Source: Gammaproteobacteria bacterium
GTDB taxonomy: Bacteria; Pseudomonadota; Gammaproteobacteria; JAPPPA01
NCBI GenBank assembly: GCA_030425645.1
Contig: JAUHZK010000001.1
Location: forward strand, 124,001-188,000
Length of the DNA: 64,000 nt
Direction of reading: 5' to 3'
Position 1 is the stretch's first letter, and the number at the start of each line of letters is the position of its first letter. Under the pieces are notes generated by a model, which saw nothing but the letters and a program-made list of their open reading frames with translations, made no database searches and was not told the DNA's origin. Positions 8,343 to 18,032 of the stretch are shown one piece after another. The position numbers and the translations under genes were made by a program.

Positions 8343-9521
8343 TTATAGACCTTCTTGGCGCAGTTGCCGCAGCATAGTTAATGAGCTGGAGATGTCCGGG
8401 GCCTGGTGGTCTAGATGTTGTTTGGCGAGAGCATCGAGCTCGCTGTCGACCGCCTCTACGGTGCTGCTGCCAGTGTCAAACCAGGTCAATAGCCAGGTTT
8501 GGGCGGCGCGAATACTTTGCTGATACAAGGTGCCTTTGCCACGCAGTGCTGCTAGGCGAGCGGCGTCTAGGCGAACTTGCAGGCCTTGGTAGATAAGCTG
8601 TTCTTCACGGTCAGATAGCCAAGGGCGTAGATTTTTCTCTTGGCGTCGAATAACCACCAAGCCTTTCATTTCTTCCCATAAACCAGCTAAAGCGCTCCGC
8701 CAGCCGGTGGGTTCTGGGCTGGTGGCGGAGTTTGTTTTTACCACGTCGCCATGTGGCTTGGGCCGTGCTGGTAGAGGCAGTTGTTCGGCTTGGTTGGAAA
8801 TGGCCAGTAGGCTGAGGGCGATATTGTCGATGTCTGGCCGTTCGGCCGTTTTCAGGCTCAAGACTTCGGCCGTTAATTGGCTGCGAATAGGCCGAAGTTT
8901 GGGGTGGTCTATTTGTTGTAGTAAGCGATCGGCTTGCCCTAACGCGGTCAGTGCGCCGCTGTATTGATCTTGTAGTTGCAGGCGCATATTCGCTAGCCAA
9001 AGCAGCCATTCGGCTTCGGCTAATTGCCAGCCTGTTTGTTCAACGCCGCTGCGAGCCGACCATTCGGCGAGCGTGGTTTGGATCGCGGCAATGGCGTCGT
9101 GTTGTTGCTGTTGTTGCGTTGCCTGTGCCTTAACCTGGCTTTGTAGTTGCTGGTTTTCGACGTTGTTGGCCGTGGTCGCGTTGCTTTGTGCTTGTTTTAG
9201 TTGCGCGAGAGAGCTTTCTAAAGCCTGTATTTGCTCGACAAGCTGCGCGTGGTTGTCACGGCTGTCGGCTTGGTCGCTTAAGAACTGTTGCGATGCGTTC
9301 CAGCCGAAATAGCCAGCAGCGGCTAAGCCGCCGAGTAGTGCAATGGCCAGTATGACTAGTAGGAAAGCGCCAAAGCGTCTGCGCTTCGGTTGTTTGTCTA
9401 TTTCCGGCAGGGTGATGTCGCCGTCATCCATGGGCGATTCGCGCCACTCGCCCTCCAGCGTATTGGCGGTATCTTCTACCGGAGCATCGTTTGTATCTGT
9501 TTTGTTGTCGTCTTGCGCCAT
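8343..9521 (-). CDS. hemX: HemX-like membrane protein
   Basis: 392 aa. Often annotated as uroporphyrinogen-III C-methyltransferase, but it lacks a SAM-methyltransferase fold; it is the HemX protein of the hemCDXY operon. Visible are an acidic N-terminus of about 48 residues, one transmembrane helix (about 50-72, FGAFLLVILAIALLGGLA), a Gln-rich coiled coil (about 80-145), and a mainly helical C-terminal domain. It follows hemD by 1 bp and precedes hemY by 3 bp. A scaffold or assembly role in heme synthesis is commonly supposed. Confidence 0.9.
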   Translation of the reverse strand: MAQDDNKTDTNDAPVEDTANTLEGEWRESPMDDGDITLPEIDKQPKRRRFGAFLLVILAIALLGGLAAAGYFGWNASQQFLSDQADSRDNHAQLVEQIQALESSLAQLKQAQSNATTANNVENQQLQSQVKAQATQQQQQHDAIAAIQTTLAEWSARSGVEQTGWQLAEAEWLLWLANMRLQLQDQYSGALTALGQADRLLQQIDHPKLRPIRSQLTAEVLSLKTAERPDIDNIALSLLAISNQAEQLPLPARPKPHGDVVKTNSATSPEPTGWRSALAGLWEEMKGLVVIRRQEKNLRPWLSDREEQLIYQGLQVRLDAARLAALRGKGTLYQQSIRAAQTWLLTWFDTGSSTVEAVDSELDALAKQHLDHQAPDISSSLTMLRQLRQEGL

Positions 9522-9522
9522 G

Positions 9523-10269
9523 CTAATGCTGCTCTTGTTGCCAGGCTTGACAAGCGGCTACGAAGGATTCTGTGTCGGGCCCCTTGCTAAGCGTAAAACT
9601 GGCAGTGGGCCAGTGTTGGTTTAGCCGTTCGCCGAGCCGGGGACTGCTCACCAGCCAGTGGCAGTTCTCCAGTTTCGCCGAAGTAGCAGCATCGGATATG
9701 GCAGCCAAATTGTCCAGCGCTTCAGCGCTACTTGCGATCGCTAAAATGGGGTCGGGTTCGGCAAAGCACTGCTTGAGTGCTGCGGCGTCTTGGTTGGCTA
9801 GGCGTCGATAGCTGGCAATGCGGCTAAAGTCTATCTTCCGCGTTGGTAGTACCTGTTCCAGTAAGCCGCGGCCACCTTCGCCGGTTAGCAGCCACGCATG
9901 TATAGCTTGTTTGGGCTGTAATGCGCTGAGTGCCAGCAACCCCTCGCTACCGGGTGTCGCAGCGGTTTGAATCTGTGCAGCCGGAATCTCGGCGTCTAGT
10001 AATGCTTGGGTGCTGCCCTTGCCAACGGCGCAGTAGAGCTGGTTTTTAGGTAGCGCTAGGCCGCTGCGTTGGGCGCCGATAACGGCGTTTGGGCTGGTGA
10101 CAATGATGCAGTCGGCAGTTTTTGTCGGCGCTACTGCTGGTAGCCATTCGATGCTAAACGCTGGGTAATGCCGGCTAGAAAACCCAGCTTCTGCAAGGCT
10201 GGCGCAAAGCGCCTCGCCGCGCGCTTGCGGCGAGCAGACAAAAACCGCGCTACGCTGTGCGGCGGCCAT
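9523..10269 (-). CDS. hemD: Uroporphyrinogen-III synthase
   Basis: 248 aa, the usual size. It cyclises hydroxymethylbilane to uroporphyrinogen III with inversion of ring D. HemD proteins are poorly conserved, so the call rests on the position between hemC (2 bp upstream) and hemX (1 bp downstream) and on family-like segments: IIVTSPNAVIGAQRSGLA, YCAVGKGSTQALLDA and WLLTGEGGRGLLEQVL. It is transcribed with hemC, hemX and hemY. Confidence 0.9.
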   Translation of the reverse strand: MAAAQRSAVFVCSPQARGEALCASLAEAGFSSRHYPAFSIEWLPAVAPTKTADCIIVTSPNAVIGAQRSGLALPKNQLYCAVGKGSTQALLDAEIPAAQIQTAATPGSEGLLALSALQPKQAIHAWLLTGEGGRGLLEQVLPTRKIDFSRIASYRRLANQDAAALKQCFAEPDPILAIASSAEALDNLAAISDAATSAKLENCHWLVSSPRLGERLNQHWPTASFTLSKGPDTESFVAACQAWQQEQH

Positions 10270-10271
10270 AG

Positions 10272-11198
10272 TTAGGCTTTGAGTTCGTCCAAAATGGTTT
10301 GCGCGCCATCCGCAACTAAGGCCTTGGCGACTTCGGTGCCTAGTGCTTGTGCCTGCTCTACCGGGCCGGACAGCTGCGCCTTGATGACTTGGCTGCCGTC
10401 GGTTCTGCCAACTAGGCCCGATAAAGTGATGGTGTCAGATTCGAGTGTTGCGTAGGCACCAATAGGCACCGAGCAGCTGCCGCCAAGATGTTCGCTAAGG
10501 CTGCGTTCGGCGGTTACACAAGCCGTTGTTTGCGGGCAGATCAGCGGCTCTACTAGGCTGGCGACCAGCGGGTCGTTAAGCCGCGCTTCTAGCCCGAGTG
10601 CGCCTTGGCCTACGGCAGGCACCATGGTGTTGGCGTCGAGCCGTTGACGAATCCGGTCTTCTAGTCCAAGTCGCTCGAGGCCTGCGCAGGCGAGCACGAT
10701 GGCCGCATATTGGCCTTCGTCTAGTTTGCGTAAGCGGGTTTGCAGGTTGCCCCGCAATAGCGCGATTTCGAGATCTGGACGTAGCGCCTTAAGCTGGGTT
10801 GTTCGGCGTAGGCTTGCGGTGCCAACGACGGCGCCTTGAGGTAATGCATCAAGGCTGGTGTAGTCATTGGAGACGAAGGCGTCTTCAGGTGTGTGTCGCG
10901 GCAAAATAGCGACTAGGCCAAGCCTGTTGGGCAGTACCGGCGGCACGTCTTTCATAGAGTGCACGGCTAGGTCGGCATCGCCGTCAAGCATGGCGCGCTC
11001 GAGTTCTTTGAGGAAGAGTCCTTTGCCGCCGACTTGCGAGAGCGGTTGGCTCAGTAGTTGGTCGCCGGTGGTGGTCATGGGCAACAGCTGCACCTCTAAA
11101 CCGGGATGCAGTTCTTCCAGCCGGCTGCGAACATGTTCGGCTTGCCAGAGTGCGAGTGGGCTTTTGCGCGTGGCAATGCGCAATAAATCTTTTTGCAT
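10272..11198 (-). CDS. hemC: Porphobilinogen deaminase (hydroxymethylbilane synthase)
   Basis: 308 aa. It condenses four porphobilinogens into hydroxymethylbilane. The Cys that carries the dipyrromethane cofactor is in LGGSCSVPIGAYA (about residue 241); the N-terminal LRIATRKSPLALWQA and the HSMKDVP segment are also typical. It starts 9 bp after algR, forming the algZ-algR-hemC-hemD order known from pseudomonads, and probably shares the algZR transcript. Confidence 0.97.
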   Translation of the reverse strand: MQKDLLRIATRKSPLALWQAEHVRSRLEELHPGLEVQLLPMTTTGDQLLSQPLSQVGGKGLFLKELERAMLDGDADLAVHSMKDVPPVLPNRLGLVAILPRHTPEDAFVSNDYTSLDALPQGAVVGTASLRRTTQLKALRPDLEIALLRGNLQTRLRKLDEGQYAAIVLACAGLERLGLEDRIRQRLDANTMVPAVGQGALGLEARLNDPLVASLVEPLICPQTTACVTAERSLSEHLGGSCSVPIGAYATLESDTITLSGLVGRTDGSQVIKAQLSGPVEQAQALGTEVAKALVADGAQTILDELKA

Positions 11199-11207
11199 AG
11201 TGTGTTG

Positions 11208-11942
11208 TTAGAGCTTGGAGGTGGCCTGCTTGACCTCGGTAACGTGGCGGCGGCTAATTTCAGGTTGGTCTTCGTGATTCTTCAGTACCACATGAAATTG
11301 GCCAGAGTTGCCTCGTGCCAAGCTGGCAATATGGCGGCGAGCCACCAGTGTTTTACGGTGTATGCGGATAAACATTTCGCCGAACTCATCTTCAAGGCTT
11401 TTGAGTGAGTCTTCGATGAGGACTTCGCCTTCGCTGTGTTTGACGGTGACGTATTTTTGGTCGGCTTGGAAATACAAAATCTCTCGTACCGGCACGAGCA
11501 TCATACCGCCACGGTGTTTGGCGGAGATATGCGTGCGCGCGGCACCAAAACTGGTTTCGTTGTTAAGCGCAGATAACTGCGCTTGGGTGACTTGTCGAGC
11601 GCGGCCGAGCGCGTCTTCAAGTTTTTCACGCTGTACGGGTTTTAGTAGATAGCCGAGAGCATGCGCGTCGAAGGCTTCTAGAGCGTAGTCGCCATAAGCG
11701 GTTACAAAAATAACCGCTGGAGGCTTCTCTAGGCTGTTTAGGTGCCGCGTTGCCTCAAGGCCATCAATGCCGGGCATGCGAATATCCATTAGCACCACGT
11801 CGGGCTCAAAGTGCTCAACTTGTTCAATGGCTTCGCGGCCGTTGGCGGCTTCGGCTACAACTTCGGCGTCAGCCATTGTGTCGACTAACCGTAAAATTCG
11901 GGCGCGAGCGAGTGGCTCGTCATCTACTACCAATATGCGCAT
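11208..11942 (-). CDS. algR: LytTR-type response regulator AlgR
   Basis: 244 aa. Residues 1-120 are a receiver domain with acidic residues in VVDDEPLA and the phosphoacceptor Asp in VVLMDIRMPGIDG (about residue 54). Residues about 140-240 form a LytTR DNA-binding domain (FIRIHRKTLVARRHI). In Pseudomonas AlgR controls alginate, type IV pili and virulence genes. Here it lies 3 bp after its kinase gene and 9 bp before hemC. Targets in this organism are unknown; alginate genes are not in the window. Confidence 0.93.
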   Translation of the reverse strand: MRILVVDDEPLARARILRLVDTMADAEVVAEAANGREAIEQVEHFEPDVVLMDIRMPGIDGLEATRHLNSLEKPPAVIFVTAYGDYALEAFDAHALGYLLKPVQREKLEDALGRARQVTQAQLSALNNETSFGAARTHISAKHRGGMMLVPVREILYFQADQKYVTVKHSEGEVLIEDSLKSLEDEFGEMFIRIHRKTLVARRHIASLARGNSGQFHVVLKNHEDQPEISRRHVTEVKQATSKL

Positions 11943-11945
11943 GAC

Positions 11946-13010
11946 TTATCCCTGTGTGTCTCCCGTAACATAAGGGAACCTTAATGTTACTTGATATTGT
12001 TGATCTAACTTTTCTGTTTGCATACTGGCTTGTTTGCCAAATGCCATTTGTAGTCGTTGGCGAATGTTTTCAGTCGCCATGTTATTGCCTTTTTGGCGGT
12101 TGCTGCGTTCGATTTCTGGAATGGGGTTGGTAACCACCATATATAGGCGGTCGCCTTCCGACCAGCCTTCAATTCGTAGGTGGCCGCCATCCGGACATGG
12201 CTCAAAGCCGTGATAAATGGCGTTCTCTACTAGCGGCTGCAGCGTCAATATCGGCAGCTGTGCGTCAGCTGGTAGGCGGTCGGTATCCCAAGTCTGCCGC
12301 ATGCGCGAGCCCAGCCGGTATTGCTCAATATAGAGGTAGCTTTTAGCGGTATTAATTTCGTCTGCTAACGGCACCTTGTGTTGCACATCGGCCAAGCTCA
12401 TTCGGTAAAGGCGCGCGAGGTCTTCAACTGCGTGCTCGGCGGCTTCCGGGTCGGCGCGGGTTAGCTCGGCAATAGTGTTTAGGGTGTTAAACAGAAAATG
12501 CGGCCTGATCCGCGCGGCTAGAGCTTGGCTGCGGGCGATCTGCCCGCGCTCTTGGTTCAGCTGCCAGTTGGCATGAATATAAAAATAACGCAGCGCCAAA
12601 CCGCCGAGAGCGGCGGCCATAATGAGGGTTGATGGCAAGGGCATGTAATGACTTCCCTTCTCAGTCCCGAGCACGGCGTAGCAAACGCCCAGACTAAGCC
12701 CGGTTATCGCCATTAAAAGTGCCCATGCAATCAGATAGGCGGTAGCAATTTTCTGCTTTTTTAATCTCGGTGCAACGACCCTGAGGCTACTGATCCATAA
12801 GCCGCCAACGGCAACACAGAGAGCGAGGGCGCTCCAGAAACTTTGTACTGGGTCAGGGTGCCATGGTGCGCTAGCGGCGCTAATGGCAAAAGCGGCACAG
12901 GCAGCAAAGAACACAAACGCGATAGATACTCGCCGATGTGAAAAGTCGGGGAAGAGTTCTGTCGCCGTTGGTTTCTTGGCGAGTTGCGTTTCGGTGCGAT
13001 TGGTAGGCAT
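11946..13010 (-). CDS. algZ: LytS-family sensor histidine kinase AlgZ (FimS)
   Basis: 354 aa. Several transmembrane segments in the first 155 residues precede a His_kinase domain whose phosphoacceptor motif is IRPHFLFNTLNTIAEL (about residues 168-183). The C-terminal ATPase part includes PLVENAIYHGFEP. The linked AlgR gene follows at 3 bp, giving a complete two-component pair. It is divergent from argH, and the 115 bp between them must hold both promoters. In Pseudomonas this kinase is an unorthodox one that also modulates AlgR without strong kinase activity. Confidence 0.92.
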   Translation of the reverse strand: MPTNRTETQLAKKPTATELFPDFSHRRVSIAFVFFAACAAFAISAASAPWHPDPVQSFWSALALCVAVGGLWISSLRVVAPRLKKQKIATAYLIAWALLMAITGLSLGVCYAVLGTEKGSHYMPLPSTLIMAAALGGLALRYFYIHANWQLNQERGQIARSQALAARIRPHFLFNTLNTIAELTRADPEAAEHAVEDLARLYRMSLADVQHKVPLADEINTAKSYLYIEQYRLGSRMRQTWDTDRLPADAQLPILTLQPLVENAIYHGFEPCPDGGHLRIEGWSEGDRLYMVVTNPIPEIERSNRQKGNNMATENIRQRLQMAFGKQASMQTEKLDQQYQVTLRFPYVTGDTQG

Positions 13011-13125
13011 GAGTGGTTCCTAGAGCTCGATTATAGGCTTGATAAGCGGCCTGACAAGCGGTTTTCGGGAAACCATTTGCTCGCGCTCTGGTAAAATGCC
13101 AACAACTTTTTAGAGATACGCATTC

Positions 13126-14538
13126 ATGTCTTCAACGCACACGCCTGAAAGCCCACAGCAGTCCGCAAACCAACAATGGGGTGGCCGTTTTTCTGAGGGT
13201 GTTGACGCCTTTGTGCAGGCGTTTACCGCATCGGTAGATTTTGACCAAAGGCTATATCGACACGATATAGCTGGCTCGGTTGCGCACGCGACTATGCTAG
13301 CTGAAGTTGGCGTGCTGACTGTTGCAGAGCGTGATCAGATTTTGGACGGCTTGGCACAAGTTAAAGCCGAGATCGAAAGCGGCCAATTTGAGTGGTCGGT
13401 ACCGCTTGAAGACGTGCATATGAATGTCGAGGCACGCTTGACGGCGATTGTTGGTGCGGTTGGCAAAAAGTTGCACACCGGGCGTTCGCGTAACGACCAA
13501 GTGGCGACCGATATTCGCCTCTGGTTACGTGATGAAGTTGATGTCATCGTCTCTGAAATGCGTCGCCTACAACAAGGCTTGTTGGATTTGGCCGAGCGCG
13601 AAGCCAGCAGCATTATGCCGGGCTTTACCCACCTGCAAGTGGCACAACCAGTGACTTTTGGCCACCATATGTTGGCTTGGTTTGAGAACGTTGAACGTGA
13701 TGTGCAGCGTATGCTGGACTTGCGTAAGCGTATTAACGTAATGCCGCTTGGCTCGGCTGCCTTGGCCGGCACTACCTACCCTATTGATCGCACCATTACC
13801 GCTGAACTACTGGGTTTTGATGCCGTGAGTGAAAACTCCTTAGACGGTGTTAGCGATCGTGACTTTGCGATTGAGCTATGTGCGGCCGCTTCAATTTGCA
13901 TGGTGCATTTGTCACGTTTCTCAGAAGAACTAGTGCTATGGACCTCGGCGCAGTTCGACTTTATCGACCTGCCAGACCGCTTCTGCACCGGCAGCTCAAT
14001 TATGCCGCAGAAGAAAAACCCCGACGTACCAGAGCTAGTGCGTGGCAAATCTGGCCGCGTGGTTGGTGCGCTAATGGGCTTGATTACTTTGATGAAAGGC
14101 CAGCCGTTGGCCTACAACAAAGACAATCAAGAAGACAAAGAGCCGCTATTCGATACTGTCGATACGCTACAAGGTAGCTTGCGCGCTTTCGCTGACATGA
14201 TGCCGGCCGTAACCGTTAAGCACGACAACTGCCGCAAGGCTGCGTTGCAAGGTTATTCCACCGCTACTGACTTGGCGGATTATCTAGTGCGCAAAGGTCT
14301 GCCTTTCCGTGACTCGCATGAAGTAGTCGGTAAGTCGGTGGCCTATGGTATTGAGCAAGGTAAAGACCTCTCTGAAATGACCTTGGCAGAGCTGCAACAG
14401 TTTGATGAGCGCATTGAGCAGGACGTGTTTGATGTGCTGACGCTCGAAGGCTCAGTCAGTGCGCGGAATCATTTTGGTGGTACCGCGCCGGCGCAGGTGC
14501 TTGAGGCGGTTAAGCGGGCGCGCGGACGTATCGCTTAA
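13126..14538 (+). CDS. argH: Argininosuccinate lyase
   Basis: 470 aa, usual length. It cleaves argininosuccinate to arginine and fumarate, the last step of arginine synthesis. The superfamily signature [12 protein letters not shown] with the catalytic Ser loop is present (about residues 286-297), as are [12 protein letters not shown] and [13 protein letters not shown]. It is divergent from algZ, as in pseudomonads, and is followed by a non-coding block of about 630 bp holding the inverted repeat pair. Both its start (ATG with AGAGAT upstream) and its end are unambiguous. Confidence 0.97.
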   Translation: MSSTHTPESPQQSANQQWGGRFSEGVDAFVQAFTASVDFDQRLYRHDIAGSVAHATMLAEVGVLTVAERDQILDGLAQVKAEIESGQFEWSVPLEDVHMNVEARLTAIVGAVGKKLHTGRSRNDQVATDIRLWLRDEVDVIVSEMRRLQQGLLDLAEREASSIMPGFTHLQVAQPVTFGHHMLAWFENVERDVQRMLDLRKRINVMPLGSAALAGTTYPIDRTITAELLGFDAVSENSLDGVSDRDFAIELCAAASICMVHLSRFSEELVLWTSAQFDFIDLPDRFCTGSSIMPQKKNPDVPELVRGKSGRVVGALMGLITLMKGQPLAYNKDNQEDKEPLFDTVDTLQGSLRAFADMMPAVTVKHDNCRKAALQGYSTATDLADYLVRKGLPFRDSHEVVGKSVAYGIEQGKDLSEMTLAELQQFDERIEQDVFDVLTLEGSVSARNHFGGTAPAQVLEAVKRARGRIA

Positions 14539-14612
14539 TCACTTCGGTGGGAGTCCTGGTGGTTGTTTCGGCCCTAGAAGGTTCTACTCGCTTTCGGTAA
14601 GTGTGTTGGTAA

Positions 14613-14790
14613 GGCCGAGTTACTTTTTTCCTTGGCGAAAAAAGTAACCAAAAAAGCCACCGCCAACTGCGCAGCCGCTACGCGGTTCCTTGCGCTTCTC
14701 GCGGATTTTGGCGGTCGCGGGAACTCGCTTCGCTCAAACAAGCCGCTCCCTCAACCCAAAATCCACTGCGATGCTCAGCTGCGCAAAAGG
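14613..14790 (-). repeat. Structured intergenic repeat, unit A (minus orientation)
   Basis: Read on the minus strand from 14790, this unit has the same architecture as units B and C: an outer stem (GCGCAGC with GCTGCGC), a middle stem (GGATTTTGG with CCAAAATCC), a conserved core containing TGTTTGAGCGAAGCGAGTTC, a GAACC box, then a terminal hairpin (stem arms 14619-14629 and 14638-14648) and the end sequence ACTCGGCC. It is head-to-head with unit B, 53 bp away, so the pair forms a 415-bp block with matching ends GGCCGAGTTACTTTT / GGCCGAGTGACTTTT. It lies between the convergent argH and gltA genes. The open frames through it are not regarded as genes. Confidence 0.8.
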
Positions 14791-14843
14791 GGCCTAGAGG
14801 GAAAGGCTTCACGCTACCAACGCTGCTGGTTAGCAGTACCTTT

Positions 14844-15027
14844 GCCCTTCTATGCGGCCGAGCAACGGAGCTAAATCGAGATAGAGCCTGCGGCCTGTTT
14901 GAGCGAAGCGAGTTCCGCAGGCGCTCGATTTGGCGAGTAGCGCAGGGAACCCCGAAGGGGCCGCATGGTGGGATCGCCTTTCTTTTGGTTACTTTTCTTT
15001 GGCGACGCAAAGAAAAGTCACTCGGCC
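14844..15027 (+). repeat. Structured intergenic repeat, unit B
   Basis: This plus-strand unit is nearly identical to unit C over 129 bp (14844-14972). Visible pairing: outer stem ATGCGGCC (14852-14859) with GGCCGCAT (14959-14966); middle stem AAATCGAG with CTCGATTT; inner stem GCCTGCGG with CCGCAGGC; loop TGTTTGAGCGAAGCGAGTT. It ends with a terminal hairpin (arms 14991-15001 and 15008-15018) and ACTCGGCC at 15020-15027. Together with unit A and the gltA terminator it accounts for most of the 634-bp gap after argH. The rest of the gap (14539-14612 and 15028-15112) shows nothing recognisable. Confidence 0.82.
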
Positions 15028-15112
15028 CGCACTTATAAATCACCCGAAAGCGCACAAAACTTTCTTAAGGCCGAAGCCGACACCTGCAAAGCCTAGCCAC
15101 ACGCCTAAAAAC

Positions 15113-15152
15113 AAAAAAGCCCCGCAACGGCAAAACCATTGCGGGGCTTTTT
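15113..15152. terminator. Bidirectional rho-independent terminator after gltA
   Basis: A perfect 9-bp stem, GCCCCGCAA (15119-15127) with TTGCGGGGC (15139-15147), has an A-run on the left and a T-run on the right, so it can terminate transcription in both directions. It lies 21 bp past the gltA stop (minus strand) and would also stop readthrough from argH. Confidence 0.85.
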
Positions 15153-15172
15153 ATCGCCTAGCGGCGTGGCTT

Positions 15173-16462
15173 CTAACGTTTGTCGATAGAAACGTAATCG
15201 CGCTGAGGAGCACCAGCGTAAATTTGGCGCGGACGGCCAATACGCATTTCTTTGTCGCCCATCATTTCTTGCCAGTGCGCCACCCAGCCTACGGTACGTG
15301 CTACAGCGAACAGTACGGTAAACATGTTGGTAGGAATGCCAAGCGCTTTGTAGATGATGCCTGAGTAGAAATCGACGTTCGGGTACAACTTCTTCTCGGC
15401 GAAGTAGTCGTCGTTCAACGCGGTTTCTTCTAGCTTCATCGCTAGGTCTAGCATTGGGTCGTTAATGCCTAGGTCGTTCAGTACTTCGTGGCAGTAGCTA
15501 CGAATAACCTTAGCGCGTGGATCGAAGTTCTTATAAACACGGTGGCCAAAGCCCATTAGACGGAACGGATCGTTGCGGTCTTTGGCTTTGTTGATATATT
15601 TCTCGGCTTGGCTCATGTCGCCAATCATTTCTAGCTGGTTTAGTACCGCTTCGTTAGCACCACCGTGTGACGGGCCCCAAAGGGTAGCAATACCGGCTGC
15701 GATAGCGGCGTATGGGTTGGTGCCAGCAGAGCCAGCAAGACGCACGGTAGAAGTTGATGCGTTTTGCTCGTGGTCAGCGTGAAGGATGAACAATACGTCC
15801 AAGGCTTTCGCTGCCACTGGGTTTACTTCGTACTCTTCAGCAGGAACGGCAAACAACATGTTTAGGAAGTTGCTGGCGTAATCCAAGTTGTTCTGAGGGT
15901 AGATGAATGGCTGGCCAATGTTGCGCTTAAAGGCAGCGGCAGCAATGGTAGGGATCTTAGCGATCATGCGCGCCGCGAATAGGTTGCGGCTTTCTGGGTC
16001 GCTGATGTCGGTTTCGTCATGGTAGAACGAAGAAAGTGATCCGACTACGCCCAGTAGCATGGCCATTGGGTGTGCGTTGTAACGGAAGCCTTGGAAGAAG
16101 TTCTTCAAGTTCTCGTGGATCATGGTGTGGTTTTGCACACAGGTCTCAAACTTGGTTTTTTCTTCTAAGTTAGGTAGCTCGCCGTTTAGCAACAAGTAGC
16201 ACACTTCTAGGAATGAGCTATTGGCACAAAGGTCTTCGATGGTGTAACCGCGATATAGCAGTTGGCCAGCGGCGCCGTCGATGTAGGTGATCTCAGAGGT
16301 GCAGCTACCAGTAGCGGCGTAGCCAGGGTCGTAAGTAAAGGCGCCAAACTCGCCGGCTACATTTTTAATTTCAATGCAGTCTTGGCCTAGTACGGGGGTG
16401 CGTACTGGTAGTTCAATGCTTTTGCCTTCTGGCGAGGTGAGAGTAAAAGTCTTGTCGCTCAT
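15173..16462 (-). CDS. gltA: Citrate synthase (type II)
   Basis: 429 aa, matching hexameric bacterial citrate synthases. It condenses oxaloacetate and acetyl-CoA at the entry to the TCA cycle. Catalytic parts are visible: [36 protein letters not shown] and the Asp in [15 protein letters not shown]. It lies 44 bp downstream of a malic enzyme gene on the same strand, so the two may be cotranscribed. In pseudomonads gltA is usually next to sdh genes, so this neighbourhood differs. A strong terminator follows. Confidence 0.97.
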   Translation of the reverse strand: MSDKTFTLTSPEGKSIELPVRTPVLGQDCIEIKNVAGEFGAFTYDPGYAATGSCTSEITYIDGAAGQLLYRGYTIEDLCANSSFLEVCYLLLNGELPNLEEKTKFETCVQNHTMIHENLKNFFQGFRYNAHPMAMLLGVVGSLSSFYHDETDISDPESRNLFAARMIAKIPTIAAAAFKRNIGQPFIYPQNNLDYASNFLNMLFAVPAEEYEVNPVAAKALDVLFILHADHEQNASTSTVRLAGSAGTNPYAAIAAGIATLWGPSHGGANEAVLNQLEMIGDMSQAEKYINKAKDRNDPFRLMGFGHRVYKNFDPRAKVIRSYCHEVLNDLGINDPMLDLAMKLEETALNDDYFAEKKLYPNVDFYSGIIYKALGIPTNMFTVLFAVARTVGWVAHWQEMMGDKEMRIGRPRQIYAGAPQRDYVSIDKR

Positions 16463-16506
16463 GTTTCTGAGTTCCTTTCTGTAGCTGCGCTGAGTGCGCG
16501 TGCGGC

Positions 16507-17778
16507 TTAGGCCGCAGACTCCATAGATTCAAGTTTTGGGTAGTGCGCTGGGTAATCTGCCCGCGCTACACCCGATTCAACCGCGGCTTTGGCAACAGCA
16601 GCCGGCACGATGTCGATCAAACGTGGATCAAATGGTGTCGGGATAATGTAGTCGTTACCAAAGCTGAGTTCTTTACGGTTTACCGCTTCCAATACGCTGG
16701 TAGGTACCGGCTGGTGGGTTAGGTCACGCAGGGCGTGAACAGCGGCAATATTCATTTCTGTGGTAATGCGGCGAGCGCGCACATCTAAAGCGCCACGGAA
16801 AATAAATGGGAAGCCCAATACGTTGTTTACTTGGTTCGGGTAGTCCGAACGGCCAGTGGCCATAATCAAGTCGTCACGCACGCTGTGTGCGATCTCTGGG
16901 CGAATTTCTGGGTCTGGGTTAGACAGCGCAAAAACAATCGGCTTAGGTGCCATCGCTTTAACCATTTCTGGGGTGACGGTGTCTGGGCCTGAAAGGCCAA
17001 TAAAGACGTCGGCGCCGGTCATGGCGTCTTCGGCTGAGCGCTCGTCGGTGTCTACTGCAAACTGGGCTTTGTATTCAGGTAGGTCAGTGCGACCACTGTG
17101 AATCACGCCTTTGCGGTCTAGTACGCGTAGGTTTTCTTTCTTGGCGCCAAGAGCCAGCAGTAAATTCAGTGAAGCTACGCCGGCTGCGCCAGCGCCCATG
17201 CACACAATGCGCATGTCTTCGATATTCTTCTCTTGTAGTTGCGCGGCGTTTAATAGGCCGGCCGCTACAATAATCGCGGTACCGTGTTGGTCGTCGTGGA
17301 ATACCGGGATGTCTAACTCTTCAACCAAGGCTTGCTCAATTTCAAAGCAAGTCGGTGCAGAAATGTCTTCTAGGTTGATGCCACCAAAAGTTGGTGAAAT
17401 GCGTTTGGCAGTTTCGATAAAATCTTTCGGGTTGTCGGCGTCGATTTCGATATCGAATACGTCAACGTCAGCAAACTTTTTGAACAGTACTGCCTTGCCT
17501 TCCATTACTGGCTTGCCAGCGAGTGCGCCGGTGTTGCCTAGACCTAGCACGGCTGAGCCGTTGGTCATGACGGCAACCAAGTTGCCTTTGGATGTGTATT
17601 TAAAGGCGTCGTCTGGGTTTTTGGCGATCTTACGGACAGGCTCAGCTACGCCTGGCGAGTAGGCCAGGGCCAGCTCTTCGCTGGTGGTAAACGGTTTGCT
17701 AACCGTAATACCCAACTTGCCGGGTTTTGGAAACTCGTGATAGTCGAGTGCGCGCTGTTCAAAACTGTCTTTTGACAT
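16507..17778 (-). CDS. NAD(P)-dependent malic enzyme, short form
   Basis: 423 aa. It decarboxylates malate to pyruvate, producing NAD(P)H. Sequence is of the MaeB type ([53 protein letters not shown]), but the protein stops after the malic enzyme and Rossmann domains and lacks the phosphotransacetylase-like domain of about 330 residues found in E. coli MaeB. Such short forms are common and functional, so it is not considered truncated. The Rossmann glycine loop is in [15 protein letters not shown]. It precedes gltA by 44 bp. Cofactor preference cannot be settled from sequence by eye. Confidence 0.92.
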   Translation of the reverse strand: MSKDSFEQRALDYHEFPKPGKLGITVSKPFTTSEELALAYSPGVAEPVRKIAKNPDDAFKYTSKGNLVAVMTNGSAVLGLGNTGALAGKPVMEGKAVLFKKFADVDVFDIEIDADNPKDFIETAKRISPTFGGINLEDISAPTCFEIEQALVEELDIPVFHDDQHGTAIIVAAGLLNAAQLQEKNIEDMRIVCMGAGAAGVASLNLLLALGAKKENLRVLDRKGVIHSGRTDLPEYKAQFAVDTDERSAEDAMTGADVFIGLSGPDTVTPEMVKAMAPKPIVFALSNPDPEIRPEIAHSVRDDLIMATGRSDYPNQVNNVLGFPFIFRGALDVRARRITTEMNIAAVHALRDLTHQPVPTSVLEAVNRKELSFGNDYIIPTPFDPRLIDIVPAAVAKAAVESGVARADYPAHYPKLESMESAA

Positions 17779-18032
17779 ATGCCTAGAATCGCCGATTTTG
17801 GACCCATCAGGGTGTGCGGTAGTAACAACCTGCCGCTAGCACGATGTTGCATTGCGACAAGGGGCGGGCATTTTAGGCGTTTTAAGGCCGCTAAACAAGC
17901 TGGGCTTAATAGGGCCTTGGCCGTTATAGCCCAAATTCGAGGTCAATATGTGCGGGCGCAGAGACCCATGGCGCGCGGCGGATTTAGTCTGAAGCGAGCG
18001 GCAAGCGGACCGCTAGCCACCTTTTGTTGCTA

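Noticed and set aside
14632-15364. Open frames of 80-144 codons running through repeat units A and B and into gltA
   Set aside because: They follow the repeat, change with orientation, lack ribosome-binding sites and have Arg/Pro/Ser-rich low-quality products; the DNA is better explained by the structured repeat and the gltA terminator.
16507-17778. Malic enzyme as a truncated MaeB
   Set aside because: Short malic enzymes without the phosphotransacetylase-like domain are common, and the end is followed normally by gltA with no remnant of the lost domain.
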